Shown piece after piece: positions 18,454-27,774 of a stretch of 64,000 nt of DNA. The position numbers and the translations under genes were made by a program. Where the stretch lies: assembly GCF_900002575.1 (NCBI RefSeq), contig NZ_LN650648.1, positions 2,147,565 through 2,211,564 on the forward strand, given 5' to 3'. This stretch comes from Romboutsia hominis. Lineage in GTDB: Bacteria > Bacillota > Clostridia > Peptostreptococcales > Peptostreptococcaceae. Numbering within the stretch: position 1 is the stretch's first letter; the number at the start of each line of letters is the position of its first letter. A model generated the notes under the pieces. That model was not told the DNA's origin. It ran no database searches and was given only the letters and a program-made list of their open reading frames with translations.

Positions 18454-18669
18454 TAATATTTTTTTATTTGCTTGTTTAATATTTGATGCTACATTACTTC
18501 TATTATAACTATAACGTATATTTTTTAAACCTCTTTATATATAGAGAAAAAACTAGCATATTATATTTCTGCATACTTCCTAATGTTTGATTAATAATAA
18601 GCATAAACTTCATGTGAAAAATCTATAGATGTTTCTATAGTTCCTTGTATAATAAGATTTTATATATAA
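18454..18669. other. Non-coding gap between rbgA and rplS
   Basis: About 320 nt separate the two genes. Apart from the rbgA promoter and the rplS terminator, I see no coding frame and no obvious structured RNA. Confidence 0.4.
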
Positions 18670-18696
18670 AAAAAGGACTGTAAATCAGTCCTTTTT
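18670..18696. terminator. Terminator after rplS
   Basis: AAAAAGGACTG (18670-18680) pairs perfectly with CAGTCCTTTTT (18686-18696) around TAAAT, 18 nt past the rplS stop. It ends the ylxM-ffh-...-rplS run. Confidence 0.9.
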
Positions 18697-18714
18697 ATCT
18701 ATAGTAAAGTTTAA

Positions 18715-19059
18715 TTATCTAGCTTCTTTTATCTTAGCAGCTTTACCTACTCTACCTCTTAAGTAGTTTAACTTAGCTCTTCTTACTTTACCTTTTCTAG
18801 TTACTTCTATCTTTTCTATTCTTGGAGTGTGAACTGGGAAAGTTCTTTCTACACCAACGTTGAAAGATATTTTTCTAACAGTGAAAGTTTCTTTTATTCC
18901 TCCACCTTGTCTCTTTAATACTACACCTTCGAATACTTGTATTCTTTCTCTTTTACCTTCAACTATTCTAACGTGTACTCTTACTGTGTCCCCAGGTCCA
19001 AAGTTAGGAACTTCTTTCTTTAATTGCTCTTGCTCTAATGATCTTAATATTTCGTTCAT
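18715..19059 (-). CDS. rplS: 50S ribosomal protein L19
   Basis: Ribosomal protein L19 (114 aa, normal length), located at the 30S-50S interface. It begins [20 protein letters not shown] and contains [49 protein letters not shown] and [18 protein letters not shown]. The ATG at 19059 has AGGAGG 7 nt upstream; the longer ORF is an artefact of an open leader. It is the last gene of the rpsP-khpA-rimM-trmD-rplS group and also has its own predicted promoter inside the end of trmD. Confidence 0.98.
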   Translation of the reverse strand: MNEILRSLEQEQLKKEVPNFGPGDTVRVHVRIVEGKRERIQVFEGVVLKRQGGGIKETFTVRKISFNVGVERTFPVHTPRIEKIEVTRKGKVRRAKLNYLRGRVGKAAKIKEAR

Positions 19060-19064
19060 TTTTT

Positions 19065-19133
19065 TCCTCCTGATATCATAGACATTCTTAATTACTGACC
19101 AACGTAACAGAGGAATGCCCGTTTTTTTCAACA
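19065..19133 (-). ncRNA. Candidate structured rplS leader (L19 leader-like)
   Basis: About 70 nt separate the predicted rplS start site from the ribosome binding site. This leader is less AT-rich than its surroundings (it holds CGGGCATTCCTCTGTTACG). Firmicute rplS genes often carry an autoregulatory L19 leader. I recognise the position and the composition, but cannot confirm the fold by eye. Confidence 0.4.
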
Positions 19134-19139
19134 TTTAAA

Positions 19140-19168
19140 ATTATACTATACTTTAAACTTATTTACAA
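19140..19168 (-). promoter_or_regulatory. Predicted internal promoter of rplS
   Basis: Minus-strand -35 TTGTAA (19163-19168), 17-nt spacer, -10 TATAAT (19140-19145), overlapping the 3' end of trmD. Confidence 0.6.
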
Positions 19169-19851
19169 GCTTTTTTGTACAAGTCTGGTCTTCTTTCTTT
19201 AGTTATTTTTATAGACTGTTCATGTCTCCAATTATCAACATTTTTGTGGTTTCCAGATAATAAAACATCCGGCACTTCTAACCCCATAAATTCTCTAGGT
19301 CTAGTATAATGAGGGTACTCTAATAAATTATCTTTGAAAGATTCTTCTTCAAAAGATTCATTTTGGCTTAGTACTCCTGGTATTAACCTTGATATAGAAT
19401 CTATCAATATAAGAGCTGGTAACTCTCCTCCTGTTAATACATAATCTCCAATAGATATTTCATCTGTTACTATTAAGTCTATAATTCTTTGATCTATGCC
19501 TTCATAATGTCCACAAAGTAATATTATATCTTCTTCTGTAGAAAATTCTTGTGCTATAGACTGGCTATGCACTTTACCTTTAGGTGTTAAATATATTACT
19601 CTAGGATTATTTATACCATGAGTATCTATAATATGCTTATATGTATCATATATAGGTTGAGGAGTCATAACCATACCTGCTCCCCCTCCAAATGGGTAAT
19701 CATCTACTTTTTTGTGCTTACTATTTGAAAAATCTCTAATATTATATATAAATACTTCTATTTTTCCTTTTTCAATAGCCCTTTTCATTATACTTTCACT
19801 CATATAAGAGTTAAATATATCAGGAAATAATGTCATTATATGAAATCTCAT
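19159..19851 (-). CDS. trmD: tRNA (guanine-37-N1)-methyltransferase
   Basis: TrmD (230 aa) methylates G37 of tRNAs reading CNN-type codons using S-adenosylmethionine, preventing +1 frameshifting. It has the SPOUT trefoil-knot motifs: YLTPKGKVHSQSIAQE, LLCGHYEGIDQRI and DEISIGDYVLTGGELPALI. The N-terminus MRFHIMTLFPDIFNSYMSES is typical. AGGTG precedes the ATG. It lies 8 nt after rimM, the usual order, so translation is probably coupled. Confidence 0.98.
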   Translation of the reverse strand: MRFHIMTLFPDIFNSYMSESIMKRAIEKGKIEVFIYNIRDFSNSKHKKVDDYPFGGGAGMVMTPQPIYDTYKHIIDTHGINNPRVIYLTPKGKVHSQSIAQEFSTEEDIILLCGHYEGIDQRIIDLIVTDEISIGDYVLTGGELPALILIDSISRLIPGVLSQNESFEEESFKDNLLEYPHYTRPREFMGLEVPDVLLSGNHKNVDNWRHEQSIKITKERRPDLYKKACK

Positions 19852-19859
19852 TTTATCAC

Positions 19860-20372
19860 CTAGTCTAACATACCTTTTATAGGATTTATTATCATTTTCT
19901 TCTCATTAATATCTATAGTAGGTACAAATTGCATAACAGCTGGGATTAAGTATTCTTTGTTATTTTCATCTTTTACAACATATACATCATTAGCAGCATA
20001 TTGTAAAACTTCTGCTAATTTTCCTACATATTGCCCATCAACAGTTTCTACATCTATTCCTATAATATCAGCTACAAAGAATTCATCTTCATCAAGTTCT
20101 CTAGAATTTTCTCTAGATACATATATAAATTTATCCCTTAATTTTTCTGCATCTTCTATTCTATCGATACCTTTTATTTTCATTATTACCATATTTCCTT
20201 TATATCTTACCCTTTCAACTTCTAAAGGATTTTCTCTGTCTTTTCCTATGTAAAATTCTTCTAAATCATCAAATCTATTTATATCATCAGTATAACTATA
20301 AACTCTAACTTCACCTTTTAACCCTTGTGTATTGACTATTTTTCCTATTTTAAAATGTGTTACTTGTGTCAT
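19860..20372 (-). CDS. rimM: 16S rRNA processing/ribosome maturation factor RimM
   Basis: RimM (170 aa) helps assemble the 30S head, binding S19. The N-terminal barrel begins FKIGKIVNTQGLKGEVRVYS, and the C-terminal PRC-barrel domain starts near FFVADIIGIDV. Of two near ATGs, 20372 is chosen because AAGGAG lies 7 nt upstream; the first (20378) is too close to it. It follows khpA with a palindromic hairpin in between and precedes trmD by 8 nt. Confidence 0.97.
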   Translation of the reverse strand: MTQVTHFKIGKIVNTQGLKGEVRVYSYTDDINRFDDLEEFYIGKDRENPLEVERVRYKGNMVIMKIKGIDRIEDAEKLRDKFIYVSRENSRELDEDEFFVADIIGIDVETVDGQYVGKLAEVLQYAANDVYVVKDENNKEYLIPAVMQFVPTIDINEKKMIINPIKGMLD

Positions 20373-20468
20373 TATCATTCTCCTTAAAGATAATATTTTA
20401 TATGTTCTTTCTATAATTTTATTATATATTATGCACTATAAAACTATAGTCTATAAGTTCTTAATACA

Positions 20469-20502
20469 TTAAAAGGATTAGGTATATACCTAATCCTTTT
20501 AA
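20469..20502. terminator. 34-bp perfect palindrome at the khpA stop codon
   Basis: Positions 20469-20485 and 20486-20502 are exact reverse complements, ending in CCTTTTAA on the minus strand and overlapping the khpA stop. The U-tract is short, so it may be an attenuator or stability hairpin between khpA and rimM rather than a full terminator. Confidence 0.6.
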
Positions 20503-20726
20503 ACTATATCAAGAGAAACTTTAACATTCTCTTTGTTAGCAACGGCTTTTACAACAGTCCTTATAGACTTAGCTATTCTACCTTGCTTTCCGATAACTTT
20601 TCCCATGTCATCCTGAGAAACTTTTAGTTTTAATGTTATTTCCTCATTGTGTCTGACTTCTTCAACTATTACAGCTTCAGGATTGTCAACTAGAGCTTTA
20701 GCTATCTCTAACACTAGCTCTTTCAT
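20499..20726 (-). CDS. khpA: KH-domain RNA-binding protein KhpA (YlqC)
   Basis: Small single-KH-domain protein (75 aa) that in other Firmicutes binds many RNAs with KhpB and influences cell length and division. The KH signature is MGKVIGKQGRIAKSIRTVVK, with the GxxG loop as GKQG near residue 47. AGGAG precedes the ATG by 7 nt. It lies 24 nt after rpsP, its conserved partner. The stop codon sits inside the palindrome 20469-20502. Confidence 0.95.
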   Translation of the reverse strand: MKELVLEIAKALVDNPEAVIVEEVRHNEEITLKLKVSQDDMGKVIGKQGRIAKSIRTVVKAVANKENVKVSLDIV

Positions 20727-20750
20727 ATACTCATCTCCTAATAAAGCTTA

Positions 20751-21017
20751 TTATTTTTTAGAAGCTTCGAACTTTTCCATAACACCGTTGTTAACTAATA
20801 AAGTTTTTACAGTGTCAGTTGGTTGAGCACCATTTGATAACCACTTAACAGCTTTCTCATCGTTTATTTTAACTTGCTTTGGTTGAGAAACTGGGTTGTA
20901 GTATCCTATTTCCTCTATGAATTTTCCATCTCTTGGAGATCTAGAATCTGCTACTACTATTCTGTAGAAAGGTTTTTTATTTGATCCCATTCTTTTTAAT
21001 CTTATTTTAACTGCCAT
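20751..21017 (-). CDS. rpsP: 30S ribosomal protein S16
   Basis: S16 (88 aa), an early-binding 30S assembly protein. It has the family start [20 protein letters not shown], followed by [22 protein letters not shown] and [12 protein letters not shown]. The ATG at 21017 has GGAGGTGA 6 nt upstream. It lies between ffh and khpA. Confidence 0.98.
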   Translation of the reverse strand: MAVKIRLKRMGSNKKPFYRIVVADSRSPRDGKFIEEIGYYNPVSQPKQVKINDEKAVKWLSNGAQPTDTVKTLLVNNGVMEKFEASKK

Positions 21018-21051
21018 TACAGTCACCTCCGAAAATTTTTATTTTGCTTAT

Positions 21052-22404
21052 TTATTTAAAGAAAGGAAGTCCGGCAAAACCGCCCCTTTTCTTCATACTT
21101 TTTTGAGAGCCTGTAAACATCTTCATCATCTTCTTCATCTCATTGAATTGTTTTAAAAGTCTGTTTACATCTTGAACAGTAGTTCCACTACCTTTAGCTA
21201 TTCTTCTTTTTCTAGAAGCATTTAGCAAACTTGGGTCTTTTCTTTCTTCTTTTGTCATAGATTGAACAATGGCTTTAGTTCTTTTCATTTCTTTACCATT
21301 TAAATCTACATCTCCAAGTTGGTCTTTTATATTCCCTATACCTGGAATCATACCTAATATTTTATCAAGAGGACCCATATTTTGGATTTGCTCCATTTGT
21401 TCTAAGAAATCTTCAAAATCAAGTTCTTGTTTTTTAATCTTTTCTTCTAATTCCTTAGCTTTATCTAAATCAATATTTTCTTGTGCCTTTTCTATTAAGC
21501 TAAGTATATCACCCATACCTAATATTCTTGAGGCCATTCTATCTGGATGGAAAGGTTCTAAATCATCTAATTTTTCACCCATACCTATGAATTTTATAGG
21601 TTTTTGTGTTACGGCTCTTATTGAAAGTGCAGCACCACCTCTAGTGTCTCCATCTAGTTTTGTTAGTATTACTCCATCTACACCAAGAGTTTCATTGAAG
21701 CTTTCTGCAACATTGACTGCATCTTGTCCTGTCATTGAGTCTACTACTAATAGTATTTCATGAGGTTTAACTTCAGATTTTATAGATTTTAATTCATCCA
21801 TTAAGGCTTCATCTATATGAAGTCTACCTGCTGTATCTATTATAACTAAGTCATTGTTATTTTTTATTGCATGACTTAATCCTGCTTTTGCTATGTTTAC
21901 TGGACTTTCCTTATCACCCATATTGAATACTGGTATATCTAACTTTTCTCCAACAACTTGTAACTGCTTTATAGCCGCTGGTCTATAAACGTCACAGGCA
22001 ACAAGTAAAGGTTTCTTACCTTGTTTTTTGAAATATCCTCCAAGTTTTCCAGATGTAGTTGTTTTACCTGCACCTTGAAGACCTACCATCATTATTATAG
22101 TTGGTGGTTTTGGAGATATTACTATTTTACTAGCTACATCACCCATTAGGCTTGTAAGCTCTTCATTTACTATTTTTATTACATGTTGTGCCGGAGTTAA
22201 ACTCTGCATAACTTCTTGCCCAACACATCTTTCTTGCACCTTCTTTATAAAATCTTTTACAACCTTAAAGTTAACGTCCGCCTCTAAAAGAGCAAGTTTA
22301 ACTTCTCTCATAGCATCTTTTACGTCTTTTTCGGTTAATTTACCTTTAGATTTTAATTTATCAAGTGCACCTTGCAATTTATCTGATAATCCTTCAAATA
22401 TCAT
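21052..22404 (-). CDS. ffh: Signal recognition particle GTPase Ffh
   Basis: SRP54/Ffh (450 aa) binds 4.5S/scRNA and signal peptides and delivers ribosomes to FtsY. The N domain is at about 1-85. The G domain has [14 protein letters not shown] (near 105), DTAGRLH and [14 protein letters not shown]. The methionine-rich M domain (about 300-450) ends in [20 protein letters not shown]. Its ATG overlaps the ylxM stop by 4 nt (ATGA), implying translational coupling. The scRNA gene is not in this window. Confidence 0.98.
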   Translation of the reverse strand: MIFEGLSDKLQGALDKLKSKGKLTEKDVKDAMREVKLALLEADVNFKVVKDFIKKVQERCVGQEVMQSLTPAQHVIKIVNEELTSLMGDVASKIVISPKPPTIIMMVGLQGAGKTTTSGKLGGYFKKQGKKPLLVACDVYRPAAIKQLQVVGEKLDIPVFNMGDKESPVNIAKAGLSHAIKNNNDLVIIDTAGRLHIDEALMDELKSIKSEVKPHEILLVVDSMTGQDAVNVAESFNETLGVDGVILTKLDGDTRGGAALSIRAVTQKPIKFIGMGEKLDDLEPFHPDRMASRILGMGDILSLIEKAQENIDLDKAKELEEKIKKQELDFEDFLEQMEQIQNMGPLDKILGMIPGIGNIKDQLGDVDLNGKEMKRTKAIVQSMTKEERKDPSLLNASRKRRIAKGSGTTVQDVNRLLKQFNEMKKMMKMFTGSQKSMKKRGGFAGLPFFK

Positions 22405-22769
22405 TTTAACATCTCCCTACATACATCTTCTATATTTTCTAGCTTAGGGATTAAATTAGCACAATCTCTATTTTGCAATAAATTTTGTTTAATGTCAACA
22501 ATTTTATCTTGTATATTTTTTATAAAATTTTCTTGTTCTTTATGTTTATGAACTAAATTTAATTTACTCTCGTAGTCTTTTAGTATTTTTTCTGAACGCT
22601 TAAGAGTATCATATACTCCTTGTCTTGATACATTCAGATTTTCACTAATTTCACCTAGAGAATAGTCTTCTTCATAGTAAAGTGAAACTATTTCTCGCTG
22701 CTTATCAGTAAGTAGTTCTTTGTATTGTTCAAACAACAATCCAATCTCAACCATTTTTTCTATATTCAT
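22401..22769 (-). CDS. ylxM: YlxM, putative SRP-associated helix-turn-helix protein
   Basis: YlxM family (122 aa), a small sigma-70-region-4-like helix-turn-helix protein nearly always encoded just upstream of ffh. In streptococci it modulates SRP activity. The HTH segment [20 protein letters not shown] then [19 protein letters not shown] is at about 19-60, with a coiled C-terminal tail. A good promoter (22823-22851) lies upstream, so ylxM begins the ffh-rpsP-khpA-rimM-trmD-rplS transcript. Confidence 0.93.
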   Translation of the reverse strand: MNIEKMVEIGLLFEQYKELLTDKQREIVSLYYEEDYSLGEISENLNVSRQGVYDTLKRSEKILKDYESKLNLVHKHKEQENFIKNIQDKIVDIKQNLLQNRDCANLIPKLENIEDVCREMLK

Positions 22770-22822
22770 CTCTTTACACTTCCCAGTAAATTACTGTAAA
22801 GGTTAATTACTTTACACATTGT

Positions 22823-22851
22823 ATTTTATATCATATATAAAGTATTGTCAA
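22823..22851 (-). promoter_or_regulatory. Predicted SigA promoter of the ylxM-ffh operon
   Basis: Minus-strand -35 TTGACA (22846-22851), 17-nt spacer, -10 TAAAAT (22823-22828). The leader contains two short stems (GTAAAG/CTTTAC and CAGTAA/TTACTG). Confidence 0.75.
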
Positions 22852-22903
22852 TATAGAATTAGCTTATTTTTTGCTTTATTATTGACATTTTATTTTTGCT
22901 AAT

Positions 22904-24157
22904 TTAGTTCCCAAATAATGCATCTGAAAATGCTTTTGCATCGAAATCTTGTAAGTCTTCTACCTTTTCTCCTACACCTATAAGTTTTACAGGTACATCT
23001 ACCTCACTCTTAACTGCAAGGACAACACCACCCTTAGCAGTACCATCTAGTTTAGTTAATACTATTCCTGTTATATCAGCAACTTCTTTAAATGTCTTAG
23101 CTTGTGCTACTGCATTTTGACCTGTCGTTGCATCTACTACTAATAATACTTCTTTTTTAGCTTCCGGGAATTCTCTATCAACTATTTTAAATACTTTTCC
23201 TAACTCATTCATAAGGTTAGCTTTGTTGTGAAGTCTTCCTGCTGTATCACATATTAATAAATCTACTTTTCTAGCCTTTGCAGCTTTAACTGCATCAAAT
23301 ATTACTGCACCTGGATCTGCTCCTTCTTGATGCTTTATTATATCTACATTGCTTCTGTTTGCCCATACTTCTAATTGTTCTATAGCTGCGGCTCTAAATG
23401 TATCACCAGCTGCAAGTAAAACTTTTTTACCTTCTGATTTATATCTATTAGCTAATTTACCTATAGTAGTTGTTTTACCAACACCATTTACTCCAACCAT
23501 CAGTATTATAGTAGGTGAATGAGTAACATCTAATTTTTGATTTTCTTCTCCTAATAATTCTTCCACTACTATCTTTAGTTCATTTCTTACATCCATAGGA
23601 TCAGTTATACCTTTAGACTTTATCTTATCTCTAAGGCTGTCTATTATATTCATTGTAGTATTAACACCAACATCAGCAGTTATTAAAATTTCTTCTAATT
23701 CTTCTAATAACTCCTCATCTACTTTTGTATATGATTTTAATACATCATCTATTCTATCAGTTATACCTTTTTTAGCCTTAGTTAAACCTTCTTTTAATCT
23801 ATTAAATAGATTAACTTTCTTTTCTTTTGGTTGTTCCTGTACTTCTTCTACTACCTCTATTTCTTCAATAGATTCATCTTTAACTTCATCTTTAGTTTCT
23901 TTACTTTCATTTACTATTTCTATTTTTTCTTCAATAAATTCTTCTTCTAAATCTTTTACATCTTCTTCATCTTCTTTTATAGTTTCTTCTATAACTTCAG
24001 TTTCTTCTGTATCTACTTTTTCATTTACTTTACTAACTTCTTCTATAAGATCTACTTCTTTTATATCTTCTTCAATTAAGTTTTCTTCACTTACTAACTC
24101 TTCAACTTCTTTATTTTCTTCTTTTTTCTTTCCAAAATTAAATAACTTCTTAAACAC
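22904..24157 (-). CDS. ftsY: SRP receptor GTPase FtsY
   Basis: FtsY (417 aa) docks the SRP-ribosome complex at the membrane. Residues about 10-115 form a long, very acidic stretch (many Glu and Asp, with VEEVQEQPKEKK near its end), the membrane/SecY-contacting A domain. The NG domains follow, with GVNGVGKTTTIGKLANRY near 222, DTAGRLHNK and TKLDGTAKGGVVLAV. The start is a GTG with AGGAGG 7 nt upstream. It lies 36 nt after smc and before ylxM-ffh, so both halves of SRP targeting are adjacent. Confidence 0.97.
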   Translation of the reverse strand: MFKKLFNFGKKKEENKEVEELVSEENLIEEDIKEVDLIEEVSKVNEKVDTEETEVIEETIKEDEEDVKDLEEEFIEEKIEIVNESKETKDEVKDESIEEIEVVEEVQEQPKEKKVNLFNRLKEGLTKAKKGITDRIDDVLKSYTKVDEELLEELEEILITADVGVNTTMNIIDSLRDKIKSKGITDPMDVRNELKIVVEELLGEENQKLDVTHSPTIILMVGVNGVGKTTTIGKLANRYKSEGKKVLLAAGDTFRAAAIEQLEVWANRSNVDIIKHQEGADPGAVIFDAVKAAKARKVDLLICDTAGRLHNKANLMNELGKVFKIVDREFPEAKKEVLLVVDATTGQNAVAQAKTFKEVADITGIVLTKLDGTAKGGVVLAVKSEVDVPVKLIGVGEKVEDLQDFDAKAFSDALFGN

Positions 24158-24193
24158 TTATCTTCCTCCTAAATGTTATTTTAACTAATCCTT

Positions 24194-27100
24194 TTATATT
24201 ATATCAGTCATTTTTTCTGCTTCATTTAGCTTTAAGCTAAGAACTTTAGATATTGCTTTTTCCTGCATAGTAACACCATATATGTAATCTGATGCCTCCA
24301 TAGTCCCTCTTCTATGTGTAACTGATATAAATTGAGTGTCTTGAGATAGTTCTTTTAAAAATTCACCAAATCTAAATATATTAGCATCATCTAATGGGGC
24401 TTCTATCTCATCTAATATACAAAACGGCGTAGGTTTTGCAAGTAATATAGAAAATAATATACTTATAGCTGTAAGTGCCTTTTCTCCACCTGATAATAAA
24501 TTTAGGTTTTTCATTTTCTTTCCTGGTGGTTGTGCTACTATTTCTATATCACTTTCTAATATGTCCTTTTCATCTAATATTATAAGTTCTCCTCGTCCTC
24601 CACCAAATAGTCTTTTGTAAACCATTTTAAAGTTATCATTTATTTCATTAAACTTGACTTTAAACTCAGTTTTCATATTACTCTCAAGTTCTTCTATAAG
24701 ATTTTCTATAGCTTCTATTGATTGCTCTAGGTCTTGTTTTTGTTCACTATAGAAGTCATATCTTTCTTTAACTTCTTCATATTCTTTTATGGCATCTATA
24801 TTAACATTACCTAAATTCCTTATTTCTCTTTTTAAAGATTCTAATTTCTTTTTATCAATTTCAATGCTAGTATCTTTTATATTCATAGCATCAGCTACAG
24901 TCAACTCGTACTTTTCAAATAAGTTGTTTATATAATCTTCTTTAGAAACTTTTATTCTATCTATTTTAGATTCTACTTTAAATAAACTTTCTTTTAAATC
25001 TATATACTGTCTATCTATGATTTTAAGATTTTTATTATGTTCTTCTAGTTTTTGCTTTAGATCTTCTTTTGCTAATTTTCTATTTTCTAGATTTCTACTG
25101 TTGTCGCTTAATTGTTTATTTAAGCTAACTTTTTCTGTTTCTTCTATTACTGTCTCTTCTCTAAGCTTAGATATTTCTATATTTTGATTTTCTATAGATT
25201 TTTCTATATTGCCTTTTTTAAGTCTTAGTTCTTCATTTTCATTCTTTATTCTTTTAATATCTGCATATATAGATTCTAAAACTTGCTTATCCTTAACTAA
25301 TTTTAGATTTAGATTATCATGCTTTTCTCTATCTTTTTCATAGTAGTCATTTGATTTTTTTAATTCTAAGCTTAGTTTTTCTATGGTTTCTTTATTTTCT
25401 TCATGCTCTTTGTCCATTTTTTCTATTTCAATTTTAACTATATCTAATTTATCTTTAGTATATTTTAAATTCGAAATAAGTCCATCTTTTTCATTTTGTA
25501 GTTTATTAATACTTATATTTATATTTTTTATTTCTTCTTCTACTCTATTTAATTTAGAACTTTCTATTATAATATTTTTTTCTAACTCTTTTACTTCTTC
25601 TTCTATTTTTAAAATATCATTTTTCTTTGTTGATATATTATTATCTTTTTCTTGTTTCTGTTTAATAAATTCTTTTGTTTCTTTTTTAGCATCTTCAAGT
25701 TTTTGAGAATATTCATTTATAAGTCTTTTTCTAGATAATATACTTGTATTATTTTTGAAACTACCTCCAGTTAATGACCCTCCTGGATTTAATATTTCTC
25801 CATCTAAAGTAACAACTTTATATCTATGACCTGTTTCTCTTGCAAACTTTATACCTTCATCTATATTATCTATTATTATAGTCCTTCCCAGTATATTTTC
25901 TATTATATTTTTATACTTTTCATCATAAGATAATAAATCACTAGCTATGCCTATAAATTTAGTATTACTTTTTATAGTACTTGGGTTTATCTTATTTGCT
26001 TTTATTGTATTTAGAGGTAAGAATGTTACTCTACCTAGATTATTTTTCTTTAAATAGTTTATAGCTATCTTGGCACTATTTTCATCACTAGTGATTATAT
26101 TTTGTAAGTATGCACCAAGTGCAGATTCTATTGCTTTTTCGTATTTCTCACTAGTTGTGATAACTTGTCCTAAAGCTCCATGTATACCTTTTAAAGATTT
26201 ATTTTTTAATACTTCTTTTACACCTTTATTAAATCCTTCATTATGATTTTCCATGTCTATATAAATATTAAGCTTAGAATTATAATTGTTTATACTATAG
26301 TTACCATCTTGAATTTGCTTTTCTAATTTTTTACTATGATTTATAAGCTCTTCTAAAGTATTTTTATTTTCCAATTCCTTTAGCTTTAATTTTTCTAATT
26401 CAGCATTTTTTTGACTAACATTTAGTTTAATATCATTTAGTTCTGTGAATTTTTCATTTAAATCACTTTTTACTTCACTAATCTCTAAGTCTATAGATTT
26501 ATCACGAGAATTTATATTCTCCATATTGGCACTAAGTGTTGACAATCTATTACTAGATTCTTGTTTTTTATTTAAAAGGTTTATTATCCCATCTTTTAAA
26601 CCTTCTATTTTACTATTTACCTTTTCTATACTTTCTTTTTTACTTAAATTATTTTTATCCAATAAATCTATATCTTCAGTTAGAGACTTTATTGTATTCT
26701 CTTTTTCTATCTTATTTATCTCTAAATCCTTAATTAAATTTTCATTAGAAGATATTTTATTTCCTATTTCACTTAACTCATTTTCACTTTTTAATATACT
26801 TTCATTTAAATTTTTAATTTTTTCATTTATAAGATTTAATTGAGCATCTTTCTGAGATATAACACTTTTTATACTGTTTATATAATCTATCGATTTATTT
26901 ATATTCTCACTTATATCTTCAACTTCTTTAGATGTTTCATTTAAGTTATTTTCTAACTTTACCTTTTGGTTGTTAGTTTCTATAGCTTGTTCTTCTAATA
27001 GTTTACTGTGTTTTAGCGCTTCATTTAAATCTTTTTCTAGTAAATCTATTTCTTTTATATAGCTATTTACTTCTATAGTCTTTAATTTATCATTAAGTTC

Positions 27101-27748
27101 TATATACTTTTTAGCTTTTTCCTGTTGAGAAAATAGTGGTTTTAGCTGATTTTCTATTTCTATATAGATATCTTCTATTCTCTCTAAATTTTCCTTAGTA
27201 TTTTTTAAATTTCTCTCAGCTTCTTGTTTTTTATATCTAAACTTTGATATTCCACAAGCTTCATCAAATACTTTTCTTCTATTTACAGGATTATTGCTAA
27301 GTATTTCATCTACTTTACCTTGTTCTATTATTGAGTATCCATCTTTTCCTATACCCGTGTCTAAAAGTAATTCTTTTATATCTTTAAGTCTGCAAGGTTT
27401 ATTATTTAAAAAGAATTCACTTTCTCCACTTCTATATGCTCTTCTTTTTATAGTTATTTCACTAAAATCTATATTTAATTTATCTTCAGAATTATCTATA
27501 GTTAACGAAACTTCACAGTAGCTCATTGCTTTTTTGGTATCAGTTCCTGCAAATATTACATCTTCTAATTTGTCTCCTCTTAGACTTTTTATACTCTGTT
27601 CTCCAAGTACCCATCTAACAGCATCAGATATATTACTTTTACCACTTCCATTTGGACCTACTATTGCAGTTATCCCTTGATTAAATAATATATCTGTTTT
27701 AGTTGGAAAGGATTTAAATCCCTTCAATTCTAACCTCTTTAAATACAA
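24194..27748 (-). CDS. smc: Chromosome partition/condensin ATPase SMC
   Basis: SMC (1184 aa) is the ring-shaped ATPase that organises and segregates the chromosome with ScpA and ScpB. Walker A is VGPNGSGKSNISDAV near residue 32. Two long coiled coils (about 170-500 and 670-1010) flank a hinge near 505-640 with KGIHGALGQVI and GGSLTGGS. The signature LLSGGEKALTAISILFSIL and Walker B FCILDEIEAPLDDANI are C-terminal. I start it at the TTG at 27748: the protein then begins (M)YLKRLELKGFKSF, as relatives do, with AAGGGAG 8 nt upstream. The ATG at 27766 lacks a site. Confidence 0.97.
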   Translation of the reverse strand: MYLKRLELKGFKSFPTKTDILFNQGITAIVGPNGSGKSNISDAVRWVLGEQSIKSLRGDKLEDVIFAGTDTKKAMSYCEVSLTIDNSEDKLNIDFSEITIKRRAYRSGESEFFLNNKPCRLKDIKELLLDTGIGKDGYSIIEQGKVDEILSNNPVNRRKVFDEACGISKFRYKKQEAERNLKNTKENLERIEDIYIEIENQLKPLFSQQEKAKKYIELNDKLKTIEVNSYIKEIDLLEKDLNEALKHSKLLEEQAIETNNQKVKLENNLNETSKEVEDISENINKSIDYINSIKSVISQKDAQLNLINEKIKNLNESILKSENELSEIGNKISSNENLIKDLEINKIEKENTIKSLTEDIDLLDKNNLSKKESIEKVNSKIEGLKDGIINLLNKKQESSNRLSTLSANMENINSRDKSIDLEISEVKSDLNEKFTELNDIKLNVSQKNAELEKLKLKELENKNTLEELINHSKKLEKQIQDGNYSINNYNSKLNIYIDMENHNEGFNKGVKEVLKNKSLKGIHGALGQVITTSEKYEKAIESALGAYLQNIITSDENSAKIAINYLKKNNLGRVTFLPLNTIKANKINPSTIKSNTKFIGIASDLLSYDEKYKNIIENILGRTIIIDNIDEGIKFARETGHRYKVVTLDGEILNPGGSLTGGSFKNNTSILSRKRLINEYSQKLEDAKKETKEFIKQKQEKDNNISTKKNDILKIEEEVKELEKNIIIESSKLNRVEEEIKNINISINKLQNEKDGLISNLKYTKDKLDIVKIEIEKMDKEHEENKETIEKLSLELKKSNDYYEKDREKHDNLNLKLVKDKQVLESIYADIKRIKNENEELRLKKGNIEKSIENQNIEISKLREETVIEETEKVSLNKQLSDNSRNLENRKLAKEDLKQKLEEHNKNLKIIDRQYIDLKESLFKVESKIDRIKVSKEDYINNLFEKYELTVADAMNIKDTSIEIDKKKLESLKREIRNLGNVNIDAIKEYEEVKERYDFYSEQKQDLEQSIEAIENLIEELESNMKTEFKVKFNEINDNFKMVYKRLFGGGRGELIILDEKDILESDIEIVAQPPGKKMKNLNLLSGGEKALTAISILFSILLAKPTPFCILDEIEAPLDDANIFRFGEFLKELSQDTQFISVTHRRGTMEASDYIYGVTMQEKAISKVLSLKLNEAEKMTDII

Positions 27749-27774
27749 CTTCGTCTCTCCCTTCAATAATAAAA

